From: Platanthera guangdongensis
Lineage: Eukaryota; Streptophyta; Magnoliopsida; Asparagales; Orchidaceae
Assembly: GCA_039583875.1 (NCBI GenBank)
Contig: CM077159.1
Coordinates: 103,439,287-103,503,286 of the forward strand
DNA length: 64,000 nucleotides
Direction: 5' to 3'
The position numbers and the translations under genes are program-made. Every line of letters begins with the position of its first letter. The stretch's first letter is position 1. The notes under the pieces were generated by a model. It was not told the DNA's origin. It worked only from the letters and a program-made list of their open reading frames with translations, and did not search any database. Of the stretch, positions 32,300 to 43,830 are shown one piece after another.

Positions 32300-33739
32300 G
32301 CTGAACTTTATTTTTATTTGTTGTTTTCAGATTTCTGTTTCTCTTGTCTATGGGTCTAGGATTGTTTTTTGACATTGGTTTGTCTATTAACTTTTCTTTT
32401 CCCTTTGCAGATATAAACTTGATGGGGGTTGAAAGAATATTTTTCTTAACTATGGGGGTAAGCTTGATGAAGCACCCAAGCCCAGCTTGCCATTTAATCT
32501 GGCATTCACTGTGCTTGTGATGTCCATCAGCTTGTGGCTTCTCCCATTGAGAGATTGCTCAAGTTGCTTGGCCTCACATAATTCAGATTTTAATTTAATT
32601 ATTTGTTCATTTGCTAGGGTTAATTGGTCTGTTAGCTTAATGTTCTCTGAATTAACTGATTCTAGAATTCATAATCTCTCTCTAAGAGTTTTTATTTCTT
32701 TTTCTGAGTTAATTAAGTCTAAGCACATTATTTTGAATTCAGTTTTAAATAAATCAGAACTAAAGTCAAAGCCAAAGATTACCTGATCTGCCTCTGAGTC
32801 TGAGGCGGCTTCATCTTCTGATTCTTCTTCTGATCCAGAATTGCTCCTGGAGGCATCAATTGCCATAAGGCACACCTCCTTAGATCTGGCTTATTCCTCT
32901 TCTTCACTTAAACTGGAAGAGGATGTTTCTTCTTCTGTGTCACTCCAAGTCTCAGCAATAAATCCCTTGTCCTTCTTTATATATTTGCTGGAGGAGGGTC
33001 TGCTGCCATGCTTTCTCCTGGAATCCTTTTCTCTGCTCTTGTCCTTCTTCTGGTTTTCTGGACATTCTGAAATTTAGTGTCCAGGTTTTCTGCACCCAAA
33101 GCACACCACCTTCTTGGTTGGTGTCTTGTCATACTTGGGCTTATCATCCTGTTTGGATGATTTCCTTCTGAAGTCCTTCCTTGCCATCTTGTTGAACCTT
33201 TTGGCAAAGAGGCTCATGAGCACTTCATTTGAATTTGATGTTTCACTTTCTTCAGATGCTTTGAAGGCTATGTTGTGCTCCTTTCTAACTGGAGTTGTTG
33301 CCTTCTATTCTGCTGCTTCTCTGGATTTTATCAGCTGCTCATAGGACTTCAAATTTCCTAGTAGACACTTAGTTGAGATCTCATTGAGGATGGCTTCTTT
33401 GATTGGCCAGATTCTAGAATCCCAAGAGTTAGGGAGGCACATCAGAATCTTATCATTGACCTCTGTCAAGGTGATATCCTTATTCAGGTTTTTGAGCTCA
33501 TTGATGATTATGCTCAACCTGTTATACATTTTTATCATTGATTCATTCTCATCCTTTTTAAAGTTCTCATACAGGGATATGAGATTGGATCTTCTGTCCT
33601 TTCTTTCATCTACAGAGCCAACTACCATTTGGTTGAGGGAATCCCAAATGGCCTTGGCTGAGGTGCACTCAGCCACCTTCTAGAATATGTCATCTAAATA
33701 GTCTGGGCTAAGATATTCATTGCCTTAGCATCTGCCATC
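32300..33739 (-). pseudogene. gag: Copia gag, main part with zinc knuckle
   Basis: The frame from the Tekay-2 border gives a gag domain of the UBN2 type: AECTSAKAIWDSLNQMVVGS, RRSNLISLYENFKKDENESM, INELKNLNKDITLTEVNDKI, then LPNSWDSRIWPIKEA and LKSYEQLIKSRE. The zinc knuckle CFGCRKPGH(stop)ISEC is at about 33117-33076, with TAA replacing the residue after His. Beyond it lie Lys/Ser-rich and acidic segments and a helical, probably coiled-coil stretch (KIMCLDLINSEKEIKTLRE near 32700). At least three frame changes occur. Knuckle, acidic stretch and coiled coil in this order match SIRE-type gag proteins. Confidence 0.82.
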
Positions 33740-33890
33740 TCGGCTGTAACACCCCCTATCCATCATATAGTATATAGCAGTAGGTCCGGCCGGGGCCCGA
33801 CGCCATATACTACAGACAGACCGGGTGGTTACTCATGGAAACCATCCAACCAATCATAACGTCCTACACAGAGCATTCTAGCGGAAGCAG

Positions 33891-33900
33891 TTTATATAAG
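33891..33900 (-). promoter_or_regulatory. Possible TATA box of Tekay-2 LTR
   Basis: The minus strand reads CTTATATAAA, conserved in the 5' LTR at 58051-58060. It would leave only about 110-150 bp of R-U5, which is short, so the assignment is tentative. Confidence 0.4.
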
Positions 33901-35309
33901 TTGCAATAAAGAAACCAACACTAAAGCATGAATGTCCACTAATACCAAATTGGAATGTTATACATACACCAGTACAAGCCTTAAGGCCTTACAAAATGGT
34001 TCACTTGATATTACATGATTTACAAACCACGACATGCAGGCCGGTCATACATGAATAAAAACAGTAAACACTTCCAATTAGGCCTTCGAGGGCCGGCTTC
34101 ACAAATTGGGCTTTAGCTCGCTATTGACCGCTTGGTCCAGCAGCACCTGCAAGCAACAAACCACCGCACGGTGGCAAAACAAGGCAACGGTCAGCAATGC
34201 TGACCAAATTATAACGATCCCGCACCCAACTCGGGGCGGCGATGCTCCTTCCCTGCATTTCATTAGCATAAGCGAGCAATATAACAACTCATTGCATCAC
34301 AGGCATTGGCACGCAAGGCCACACGCCCCGTGCTCTCAGGGCACATTCTCGGTGATCGCAGTCTAAGCCGCTAACTCACCACCATCTCCAGGACGGCAAT
34401 ATCTCGTCAGCAAAATGGTCTTTTAGGCAGATGTTACGATACTTAAATGTCATCAACCGCCTATGTCACGACACTTTAATGTCATCGACAGAAAGACCCG
34501 ACCTCTATGCCCTCGGCATAAAGCAGGAACGGCTCCCACTTAACCCGTTGCTCACTTGCCACAACACTTAAATATCATCGGCACGAGTTAAGTTTCCCCG
34601 AAGCCCGTGAATCGAACGTACAATGTTACATAACCCAGTTATGTACTAGTTGGCTCCTAGGCCCACAAGTTGGCAAGATCACGCATCCGCCCAATTTTCT
34701 GGGTGCACCTTTGGGTTAATCCCCTAGGCTCCCTGTTGCAATCTACCACGTAGAAAACCCGAAAAACCACCAATCGCGCGGAGTCTTCTCCGGCATTTAT
34801 GCAATGCAACATCACCAGATCCAGACCAACATGTCCAGGTAGGCTTCACACATCATGCCTATGTCCGTTCTCGCTATGGTCTAAACAACGGGGACTTCAC
34901 ATATCTATCCGAAGGAACGCCTCCAACTCACCGCAAACTCGCGAGAGCGGGCTTCCTATGCAATGAAGGAGAGCTACAAATGCTCAAGAAGAGGATCGTT
35001 ACCCTAGCATTCTTCTTTGGCACCATGGGAAAGTAAGCGAATGAAAAGCACCGCACTAGCTTTGCCTCCGTGGATCCGGAGTCGGCTCGCAATTTGGAGC
35101 TTTGAAGCTCCTCCAATGATCTAGCTCCTTCTTCCTTCATTGGCTCTCCTCTCTCTCTAAGTTTTCTAGAAAGATAACCACTCATGAAAAGTGAGGGTTT
35201 CTAAGGCCCAATCCCGGAGTATATCCCATCAGGAACAACCCCCAGCCAATTGATCAACAATTAAAGAAACGAACGGCTTTGATTCAGGACTGAAATGCCC
35301 AATCTGGAC

Positions 35310-35990
35310 CGCACATGGCCTGACACATGCCCGTGTCCAGGGCAGTGTGCCTCATTCGCCGTCAAAATCGATGCGCCTGGAACAACACACGGGCATCGAA
35401 CACGCCCGTGTTCGACCTGACACGCCCAGTGTTCCACCTGACACGGCCGTGTGTCCGTCCGTGTACCCCCATCGATTTTCCCCGAAAACAACCCGAGCAC
35501 TGCACGGGTTCTACGACACGCCCGTGTCCTTGCCCGCGTTTCACCTCAACACGCCTGGTCTCCAGGCCGTGTACACAGTCTCGACACTCGACACTTCGTC
35601 GAGCGAAGATCGTCGACCTGACGACACGGCCTTGGACACGCCCGTGTCCTAGGCCGTGTGCCTTTCTCGACACAATGTCGAGAGCAAAATGTCGACTTCC
35701 TCGGGACGAGTGTCGACACAGGTAGACACGCCCTGCGACACGCCCATGTCGCATAGGCCGTGTTCCAAGTCTCAACACTTTGTCGAGCGCAGAGTGTCGA
35801 CTTTGCAGGCTAAGTGTCGACACGGGTCGACACACCCTACGACACGCCCGTGTCATAGGCTGTGTGCCCAGTCTCGACACAATGCCGAGTAAAATGTCGA
35901 CTTCGCCGGCTGAGTGTCGACACTAGCCTGACACGCCCTGGGACAAGCCCGTGTCCCAGGCCGTGTGCCTGCAGCCAGAACCCAAAACTG
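35310..35990. repeat. ACACGCCCGTGT / TGTCGACA palindrome array in Tekay-2 LTR
   Basis: ACACGGCCGTGT, GACACGCCCGTGTC, GTGTCGACAC and TTCGTCGAGC-GAAGATCG motifs are intermixed. The corresponding array in the 5' LTR is at about 59470-60130. All three motif classes seen in other LTRs of this window meet here. Confidence 0.85.
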
Positions 35991-36030
35991 GCCCAAAACA
36001 TCCCCCGTCGCTCTTTTGAGTTTCGGGATG

Positions 36031-37512
36031 TTACAACTCTCCCCCTCTTAAAAGAATTTTGTCCATGAAATTATATAAAGGAAAGACATGTACAAAACCA
36101 AAATTTGTACCTGAGCGGAGCAACTCCGGATACTTGTCAAGCATAGTCTGCTCTCGTTCCCAAGAGAGCTCCTCACGACCGCAATTGTCCCATCGGACCT
36201 TGACCATCCTGATCTCTTTATTGCGTAGCCGCTTGACCTCCGAGTCTTCAATCCGCATGGGCTTGACTTTTGTCGTCAGCCCACTATCCACCGACACTTG
36301 ATCAACCGCGATCACTTGCGTAGGCTCTTGCACCGCCTTCCGAAGCAACGAAATATGGAATACATCGTGTAATGCACCAAGCTCCACTGAAAGCTTCAAC
36401 TGATAGGCCGCTTCACCAACTCGCTCCAGAACCTCAAACGGCCCAAGGTACCTCGGGCTTAGCTTTTTCAATCGCCGCACCCGCGAGACACCCTTGAACG
36501 GCTTGATCTTTAAGTACACATAGTCTCCCATAGCGAACTCCACGTTCCTGTGCTTGGCATTATAGTACTTCGCTTGTCGGTCCTGAGCGATAAGAAACCT
36601 TTCCCGAATGGTTCTCACAAAAGAAGTAGCATCCTCCACTTCCAATCGTTTATACAACTTTGACTCACCCATTTCTAGCCAAGACAACGACGTGAGACAT
36701 TTTCTACCATATAGGGCCTCGAAGGGCGCCATTTGAATACTCGCTTGGTAGCTATTGTTGTATTCGAACTCCACCAAATAAAGGTGGTCTTCCCATTGCT
36801 TTCCAAAATCCAAGACACACATGCGAAGCATGTCTTCCATGGTTCTATTGACCCTCTCGGTCTGCCCATCCGTTTGCGGATGGAAGGCTGTGCTGAATTT
36901 CAACTTTGTCCCCAACATTTGTTGCACTAGCCTCCAATCATTGGACGTGAACCGCCCATCTCGGCCACTCACGATGCTGCGGGGCACACCATGAAGTCGT
37001 ACTATGTTATCCACATAAAGTTTTGCCAACTTCTCCACCGGATCATCCTTCCTATACGGAATAAAATGCGACACCTTCGTTAGCCGATCAACAACCACCC
37101 AAATGGCGTCGTTCCCCTTTTGCATCCTTGGCAAACCGTGCACAAAGTCCATAGAGATGTCGTTGAATTTCCACTTCGGAATAGGCAAGGACTTAAGAAA
37201 TCCTCCCGGCTTTTGGCATTCTGCCTTCACTAAGGCGCAAGTTTGGCACTTCGCTACGTAGAGCGCCACATCCTTCTTCAAACCCGGCCACCAAAACAGC
37301 TTCTTCACATCACGGTACATCTTCGTGCTCCCCGGGTGAATCGAGTACTTGGTATGGTGTGCCTTGTACAACAATTCCACCTGCAAATTACCCACACATG
37401 GGACGCACAGACGACCGTCTTTCCAAAGCAATCCGTCCTCCACAACGAATTGGGAATTTGACCCATCCAGAGCCTCTACCATGAACTGCTTCATATGGAC
37501 ATCCATATCCAA
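36031..37512 (-). pseudogene. pol: Tekay-2 integrase and chromodomain-like tail
   Basis: HHCC zinc region ([20 protein letters not shown] to CQTCALVKAECQ). The core reads ISMDFVHGLPR, then IVSGRDGRFTS near 36965, where the second catalytic Asp (SDRD) is Gly, and finally DGQTERVNRTMEDM with Glu kept. The C-terminal part (FKGVSRVRRLKKLSPRYLGP, then RLRNKEIRMVKVRWD and EELSWEREQTMLDKYPELL) is chromodomain-like. The frame has no internal stop in 493 codons. Its stop TAA (36031-36033) is formed by the first LTR bases TGTAA, with the PPT encoding the preceding residues. The Gly substitution predicts an inactive integrase. Confidence 0.9.
36036..36050 (-). promoter_or_regulatory. Polypurine tract of Tekay-2
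   Basis: The minus strand reads TTTTAAGAGGGGGAGAGT directly before the 3' LTR start TGTAACATCC. Confidence 0.85.
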
Positions 37513-37554
37513 AGCCTGCCGAATCCGATCAGCCAGGCCATATTGGAATTCAGT

Positions 37555-38776
37555 CTAATTCAGAATTGCTTCAGCACTTGATTGTCTATCCACACAAATA
37601 AACTCCAACGCCTCCAACTCCCGTACTAACCGCTCATCATGCACCGATAGCCAATTGGCTTGAGCTAGGGCTCGGCGACTCAACGCGTCCGCAACCGCAT
37701 TCCCTTTACTAGTCACGTAGTGGATCTTGAATGTATAGTCCCCCAGGAACTCCATCCATCTACGCTGCCGCATATTCAGATCTTTCTGATCAATCAGATA
37801 TTTCAGGCTCTTATGATCGGTGTAGATATCAATCTTCACACCATACAAATAGTATCTCCACGGCTTCAAGGCAAAAATCACGGCCGCTAACTCCAAATCA
37901 TGGACCGGATAGTTCCTTTCGTGCACTTTTAGCTGTCTCGAGCCATAAGCTATTACACTTCCGTGTTGCAGTAACACGCAACCCAAACCGCTGCCCGAAG
38001 CATCGCTGTAAATCTCATAGCCTTCGGTCCCACATGGAGAACTCAGCACAGGCGTCGTGGTCAACCGACACTTCAACTCCTCAAAAGCTCGTGCGCACTC
38101 CGGCGTCCAAACGAACTTCTTCTCCTTCCTCGTCAAAGTAGTGAGAGGTAACGCTATCCGCGAGAAGTTCTCTACGAAGCGCCTATAATAGCCGGCAAGC
38201 CCCAGAATGCTCCGGACTTCCGCTACAGTAGCAAGCTCATGCCACTCCCGTATCGCAACAATCTTCGCCGGATCCACATCAATACCCTCTCCACTCACTA
38301 TATGACCGAGGAACGCCACTGAGGATAAACAAAACTCGCACTTCGAGAACTTGGCATACAACTAATTTCTCCTTAGCGTCTCCAAAACTAAATGAAGATG
38401 CTTGAAGTGATCTTCCTCACTTTGCGAGTACACCAAAATATCGTCGATGAAGACGATCACAAAATGGTCCAAGTACTCCCTGAAAGTCATGTTCATCAAA
38501 TCCATGAACAGTGACAGCGCATTAGTCAGCACAACGGCATGACCGTAAACTCATAATGCCGTATCTCGTACTAAACGCTGTCTTCGGGATATCACTCTCC
38601 CTTATTCGCAGCTGATAGTACCAGCCTTGAGATCCAACTTCGAGTACACCGTCGACCCGACTAACTGATCAAAAAGATCATCAATCCGGGGGATCGACTA
38701 ATTGTTATTCTCCGTCAACTTGTTGAGCTCCCGATAATCAATACATAGCCTCAAGCTTCCGTCCTTCTTCTTAACA
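37555..38776 (-). pseudogene. pol: Tekay-2 RT (second part) and RNase H
   Basis: Just left of the Tat-1 insertion the frame reads [21 protein letters not shown] stop and frameshifts follow (38700-38370), although IDDILVYS near 38440 is intact. The frame from 38361 is open to 37555: [40 protein letters not shown], then RNase H with [33 protein letters not shown] and [13 protein letters not shown] stop at 37555-37557 separates it from the integrase frame. This is a typical chromovirus RT/RNase H, broken by small mutations as well as by Tat-1. Confidence 0.85.
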
Positions 38777-38781
38777 AAGAG

Positions 38782-39682
38782 TGTTGAAACCGGAATCCGG
38801 CTTCCTATGGAGTTTGACCCTTGGGGAATGGGTGGTCTCGTGCCTACTTCACTCTTGCAAGAAAAACAAAAAACAAGACAAGGAGAAACAGACCCAAGGG
38901 CTCGGCAGGGAGGTCCAACCACACACCCGGAAGATCTCAGAGCGCTTCCCCTCCTTAGTCTGATGCCGAGCTAAGGTATCCTCAGAAAGCTCTTGAAAAC
39001 TGGAGCAGGGAGGCACTGAAAGCGTGTCTTCTGAGGTACCCCTGGGTCTTACTTATAGTTTTTTGGAACCTGAACTGCCAATAACCAGAAGAACTGACCT
39101 GAAAATATCAAAAAGCCCTTGGTTGGGTCTGCCAATAGCCAAACTCCGCTGTCCCGAACAGTTATGCGCAGTCCAACCTGGCCTGCCAACAGCGTGGCTC
39201 CGCTGTTCTGAACAGCTATTCGCACCCAGGGGGGTCAGCTCGCCATCAATCCCTCTCCGCGAGAGGAGGGCGCGACCTGGTTTTAGCGGCTCGCCTACTC
39301 TTCTCTGGCGAACGCGAGCCGGACCGCCGCGACCCGCTAGTCCTCTGCCAAGGCGGATGGGTGGCCAGGTCGCGTATAGGGGACGGACTAGCGGCCATTG
39401 TGACCCTTCGAACGGCTAGCAGATCGCGGGTCGTCGAGCCCATCCGCGAGTACAGGATCAACGAATGCTCCCCCCCCCCCCCCCCCCCCCCCGCTCCGGT
39501 CGACGATTCTCTGAGCGAGCGGGAGTGATAGGGGAGTCGTCTCTCCTGGCTCGCTCGCCTGAACCGAGCGGGATCAGACCATCCCCTTACCGCATGTCTG
39601 CTTGTCGCTTGGGTGCGGGTCGCGGGACTGGGTCCGCTCGATCTTCCTGGTGGGGCCCGTTTGACGAACACGAGGTTGTACA
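38782..39682 (-). repeat. 3' LTR of Tat-1
   Basis: 901 bp. On the plus strand it runs TGTTGAAACCGG ... GGTTGTACA. It differs from the 5' LTR at roughly 6-8% of positions in samples, mostly C/T and G/A. It has a run of 23 C (39470-39492), where the partner has 15 (51201-51215). Confidence 0.92.
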
Positions 39683-39700
39683 CAATCCCCGCTCTTTTTG
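39683..39700 (-). promoter_or_regulatory. Polypurine tract of Tat-1
   Basis: The minus strand reads AAAAAGAGCGGGGGATTG directly before the 3' LTR start TGTACAACC. Confidence 0.8.
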
Positions 39701-39798
39701 AGCTTGATACAAGCTCGGAAAGAATCATCCAACACGCGTGTTCGGCGAGTACTGTACTGAGCTGGCAGGGAATCTTCTAGTGGGGCCCCACTATTCGG

Positions 39799-39810
39799 CT
39801 ATAAATATAC
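39799..39810 (+). promoter_or_regulatory. TATA box of antisense gene A
   Basis: CTATAAATATAC lies about 70 bp upstream of the ATG at 39872, on the strand opposite to gag-pol and just inside the 3' LTR. Confidence 0.6.
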
Positions 39811-39871
39811 CACTGAGCCCAGGGGGGTCTCCCCAGACCATCTCTTTTTTCAAGCGGACTGCAGCTTCCTG

Positions 39872-40857
39872 ATGCCGGTTAGCGAAGAGGTGCGAGCCCG
39901 CCTGGCGGCCGCGGGCCAAAAAACTCGGGAGGAGGCCCTCGAGGCCGCCCCTTGGTTAGCACGTGGGTCTCCCGGCCCTCTCTTTAGGTCGGTGAAGGGA
40001 AAGACCGTGAGGCGGTCCCCGGCGAATAACTTCCTGGGTTCCAGCTCGGCGGCTGGTGTTGAGGTCGCTTCTGAGGTACGCGACCTTCCTTCTCGGCTTG
40101 TTGCTACATCTCTGATCCTTTGTCTTGCAGGCACTGCCTTGTGAAGATTAGGAGGACGGGGGGGGGGGGGGGGGAGGATCGCCCCCCTGCCTTGTCGTCT
40201 GAGAGGGCTGCTAGTCCCTCAGGTCTGGACCGCCCACCCCCGAATACCCCTCGCCCGCCAGTTCCCCGCGGACTAGGGAAATCTCTTGCGGCCCTCGAGG
40301 GAGAACCCTTTCAGGGTCGGTCGGGCTCCTCTCGTCCTTCCATCGGCATGGACGACGTGTCAACCCCTGTTAAGCTCGTGCTCAGCACTTGCCTTATTCT
40401 CGCTCGTTCCTTCTGAATTTCCCCTTTTGCAGGCTACAACATGATCTCCTCTGAAACGGAGATGAGTGAAGTGTACTCGCCTCCGCCTGACGTGGAGGGT
40501 GTTTCAGATTACCTGGGCGACCCGACTGATGCGGTGGGGATGAAGAGGCAGGTGACACGGCTGTTCTAGAAACATACTCTACTCCTTCAGGAGCTCGTGA
40601 AGAGGGTCGACCAAGATAAGGCCGACACCGAGGCTCGGATCGTGGCCCTGGAGGGGGCCCCGCGCGCAGTAGATGGTGGCGAGGTCACTTCGCCTGGCGT
40701 GCACATTACACGGGCCGAGGAGCGCCTAAGGAGTGCCTCGGAACAAGTTGGCCTGGCCCAGCAGGAGCTGGTGGCGGTGCGCGATTATCACTATCCTCGC
40801 GTGCCGCCGCGAACCGGAACGCAACGGCGGGGCAGGTGGAAGTGGATCCAGTACTAA
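39872..40857 (+). pseudogene. Antisense gene A of Tat-1, probably spliced
   Basis: The ATG at 39872 opens MPVSEEVRARLAAAGQKTRE, then EALEAAPWLARGSPGPLFRS. The frame meets a likely donor (GAG/GTACGC, about 40075) and acceptor (TTGCAG, about 40131). A second acceptor (TTTTGCAG) lies at about 40434, before GCTACAACATGATCTCC. The last exon has a TAG at about 40567-40569 and then a helical, Glu/Arg/Ala-rich, coiled-coil-like segment (VKRVDQDKADTEARIVALEG, EERLRSASEQVGLAQQELVA), ending with TAA at 40855-40857. A run of 17 G at 40158-40174 sits in the second exon. Exon borders are my reading of consensus sites, and the function is unknown. Tat elements are known to carry extra ORFs, often antisense, in this place. 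Confidence 0.5.
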
Positions 40858-41354
40858 TCCACCCTTTCTTTTCCCCGTTCGCGGGATATCGCTGGGTTTC
40901 TACTATTTCAAACTTATTATGTACCTGTAATGATTTGCGACTCTCTTTGCCCGCCTATGGGCCTGATTTTTGATTTCTGATGCATGTTGAAATTACCATG
41001 TTGTTGCTTTTATTCTCCGCGGGGCGGGCTCGAGGATACCCGCGTCCTCTGCTCGCCTTACCCCTGCGGGCGACGGTAGGTCAGGGGATGGATTCGCTTA
41101 ACCCGCCATCCCGATCGTGGCCGGAGAGAGCCGAGGGGCTCGCCAGCTAGGATTCTCCCCGACTCGCTCGGAATCCTGGGCGGGTGCGCGCCGAGACTCG
41201 CCCGCTCAATTCTTGCGCGGATGCGATCGGGCGAGGCCCGCGCCTGATCGGCCTTGGCGTTGTGATTGCGCGTCGGGAAGTCGAACCGTCGGGCCTGATT
41301 TTTGTTACACGCACATCTCCATTCGGCGGGAAATTTCCCGCCCTTTCTTTCTCC
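40858..41354 (+). other. Spacer between antisense genes A and B
   Basis: A T-rich 3' UTR-like part (40860-41010) precedes a GC-rich part with CGAG/CTCG-rich sequence, which would be the upstream region of gene B. No ORF was kept. Confidence 0.5.
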
Positions 41355-41364
41355 CTATAAATAG
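41355..41364 (+). promoter_or_regulatory. TATA box of antisense gene B
   Basis: CTATAAATAG lies about 120 bp upstream of the first ATG (41486) of gene B, on the plus strand. Confidence 0.6.
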
Positions 41365-41485
41365 GCCTTGCCGGTTCTTATCCTCCCACCGCTTCAAAAC
41401 ACTCCCCCGTTTCCTGCTCTTTGCGAAGCACGGCTCGTGTTCGCCTTCTGGATCTTTCTCGCTCGAACGGCGGTAGTTCGACAGA

Positions 41486-43390
41486 ATGGGCGGCGGCGGC
41501 GGCGATGCGGACGGGCGAAGCAAATGAGCCTGGACCTTTTCAGAGCATGACTTTCCCCACGCCGTCATCTCAGAGCGTGAGTACCTAGATGCCCTCGGCA
41601 CCACGTCCCGCCGGGATTTTCGGCGAGACGGCCCGGGGAAGGAGAGAAGATCAATGATTTATCTAGGGACGAGCTCGCCATACCCCTGGCTCACTTTGAG
41701 GTGGGTCTGCGGCTTCCTCTGTGGCCTGAGGTACGCCAAGTGCTGAAGTACTTCGGGGTCGTCCTAGGTCAGATGACCCCGAACTCCATAGCTGTTATGG
41801 TAGGGTTCGCCTGCTTTCTGCAAGAGGAGCGAGTCAAGTTTAGTCTCGCAGTTTTCCGCAAGCTATTCTCCTTCCGTGCGAACCGGGACGGGACCGCCTA
41901 TTTCTCCAGCGCCCACCTCAAGGTGTGGGAGACTGTAAATAAGAGTCACAACTTGTTCAAAAAGTTCATGTTCGCCAAGTGGGATTTCGGCAACGTCCCC
42001 TTCTCGCCGGTGCAGCTCAGCGAGGCGAGTTACCGCCCGCCCAGCCTAGGGGGCCACGAGGCCGACTTGTGCGGGTCCTTTGCCGGGAAGAACTTCGAGG
42101 TTGCGTACTTGCGCCGCAACCTTGATGACCTTGTTGTCGTCCCGCCAGGGGGAGGTTTGCCACTCGTCACTGCTCTGTCCTGCTCTTTCCTTCTTTGGTT
42201 TCACCCTCTCTTCTTGACAGGCGAGCGGGACGTTCCACTTCATCCCCCCTACGAGAGTGCTCGGATTGCCCCCGGGGTCCTCGCCTGAGCTCAGGCCGCA
42301 GACGCCGCTCAGCGAGACGTCCCGTCGATCCTTGCCAAGAAGCGGCCAGGCCGCGAACAGCCTGCTCCCCCACCCAAGACGGCGAAGACTACGGGGCAGC
42401 GACTCACCGGGGGCCAGGGAAAAGGTAATGCCCCGGCGGATCAACCTATCGAGGGTCTTTCGCCTTTGGTCGCTTCAACCAGCGACACCCTTGGCGGGGC
42501 GGCGGGCACTTCTACGCCGCCGGACGGGTCACTAACTGCTACGAAGCCGGTGCCGAGAGGGCACCGCAACTTCGGCTACGGCGAGAAATACCTGGACGAG
42601 CTCGGCGTCCCGCTTCTATCATGGGACAAGGAGTCAAATCGCGTGGTGGTCTCGACCTTGTTGCCGAGTTGGCTGGAGCAGGACACCATCGGCGGGGACT
42701 CCTACAACTTCTCGTTCGGCCTCTACTCGCGAGAGGATGCCGCTATCTATGACAAGGAGGCGACGCGAGTACTGGTGCATAAGAGCGCGCAGGCCCAACT
42801 GCGCGGCTTGGAGTTGGCCCATATGGTTGGGAGGCGCTGTACCCAGCTGGAGCGGAACGCCACCTCTCTCTAGAAGTTGTCGGACGAGAAGGAGGAGGCC
42901 CGAAGACTTGCTTAGGAGGACGCGGATCTCCAGAGGAAGCGGGCTGACGCGGCCGAGGAGGCCCTCGCGCAGTACTTGGGAGGGGTGGTATATGTTTACT
43001 CTCAATCGCCGCTTTTTCTCGCGAATCAACCTTACAATTCCTTTTCCTTTTCTCAAGACGCGGCGACGGCCAGTCGGATGGGTGCCGAGATCGCCGCCCT
43101 TGGTCAGGACAAGTCGGCGCTGGAGGCGCGGGTACGCGAGCTGGAGGCCGCCGCCGCTGTCCCTCCGCCAGATAACATGGGTTTCCCACTCGAACACCAC
43201 TCTGACTACGAGTTGGAGGCGCTGAAGCGAAGAACGCCGCCAGCGCCGCAAAGTACACGATGCAGATGCTGCGACGCGCGGATCTCCTCAAGAGTGAGGC
43301 AGCGGAACTCTCGGCGGGCGACGTGGTGCCGGCGCTGTTCCTTCCCGTGCCGGACCCCGGGGATAAGTCCTTCCAGCCCATCTAGGACTT
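41486..43390 (+). pseudogene. Antisense gene B of Tat-1 (Transposase_28-like, coiled coil)
   Basis: The gene starts at ATG 41486 (MGGGGGDADGRSK) with early stops and a frameshift. A good domain follows from about 41665: DELAIPLAHFEVGLRLPLWP, EVRQVLKYFGVVLGQMTPNS, VGFACFLQEERVKFSLAVFR, then FSFRANRDGTAYFSSAHLKV. This resembles the Pfam 'putative gypsy type transposon' (Transposase_28) family, from memory. A 66-bp intron is likely at 42155-42220 (GGAG/GTTTGCC ... TTGACAG/GCGAGC). The frame continues past a TGA at 42286 with a Pro/Lys linker, GYGEKYLDELGVPLLSWDKE, and a coiled-coil region with stops. A second intron is possible near 42985-43059, then more coiled coil, ending at a TAG near 43385. 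The role is unknown. Confidence 0.6.
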
Positions 43391-43830
43391 CCCCCCCCCC
43401 CGGATCTCGCATCGCCCTCGCTTCTTTGACATTTGCTTGTTAGGTGTATGCACCATGTATTTTTAGTTGTTTGAGATGTGGGCGCGAGCCGCGCCCAGAC
43501 TTTGTGATTTTCATCTATTAATGCTCTTATAAATGCTTCCTCGCCTGCCTAATATGCATACTTGTTATCACTACGCAGGGTGACCTGCCTCCGCGGCCCA
43601 ACCCCGCTGAGGTGGCTACTTGCCCGCCAAGCGAGGCGAGCCGGCTCGTCGCTCGCCTGAGTTATCAGTTTTCTTGAGGGTTCTCGTCTAGGTTCTCACC
43701 TCCTTTCGACCGTATTTTTTGGGGGCTGGATGGTTACGTTAGACCCCATTTTCGGTTAGTCTCCACGACTTCAATCCATTATCATTACCGTCGAGTGGCT
43801 TTCCCCCCCCCCCCCCCCCCCCCCCCCCCC
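43391..43830. other. 3' flank of antisense gene B and C-run
   Basis: An AT-richer 3' UTR-like segment (43430-43560) is followed by a GC-rich segment with no ORF. A run of 28 C at 43803-43830 abuts the first unit of the tandem array. Confidence 0.6.

Larger units (their letters stand above)
33745..36035 (-). repeat. 3' LTR of Tekay-2
   Basis: 2291 bp. It contains a palindrome array (about 35310-35990) and three copies of GACACTTWAATGTC-like motifs near 34440-34570. A TATA-like TTTATATAAG lies at 33891-33900, close to the LTR end on the minus strand. By eye it differs from the 5' LTR at about 4-7% of positions in two 200-bp samples. Confidence 0.92.
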
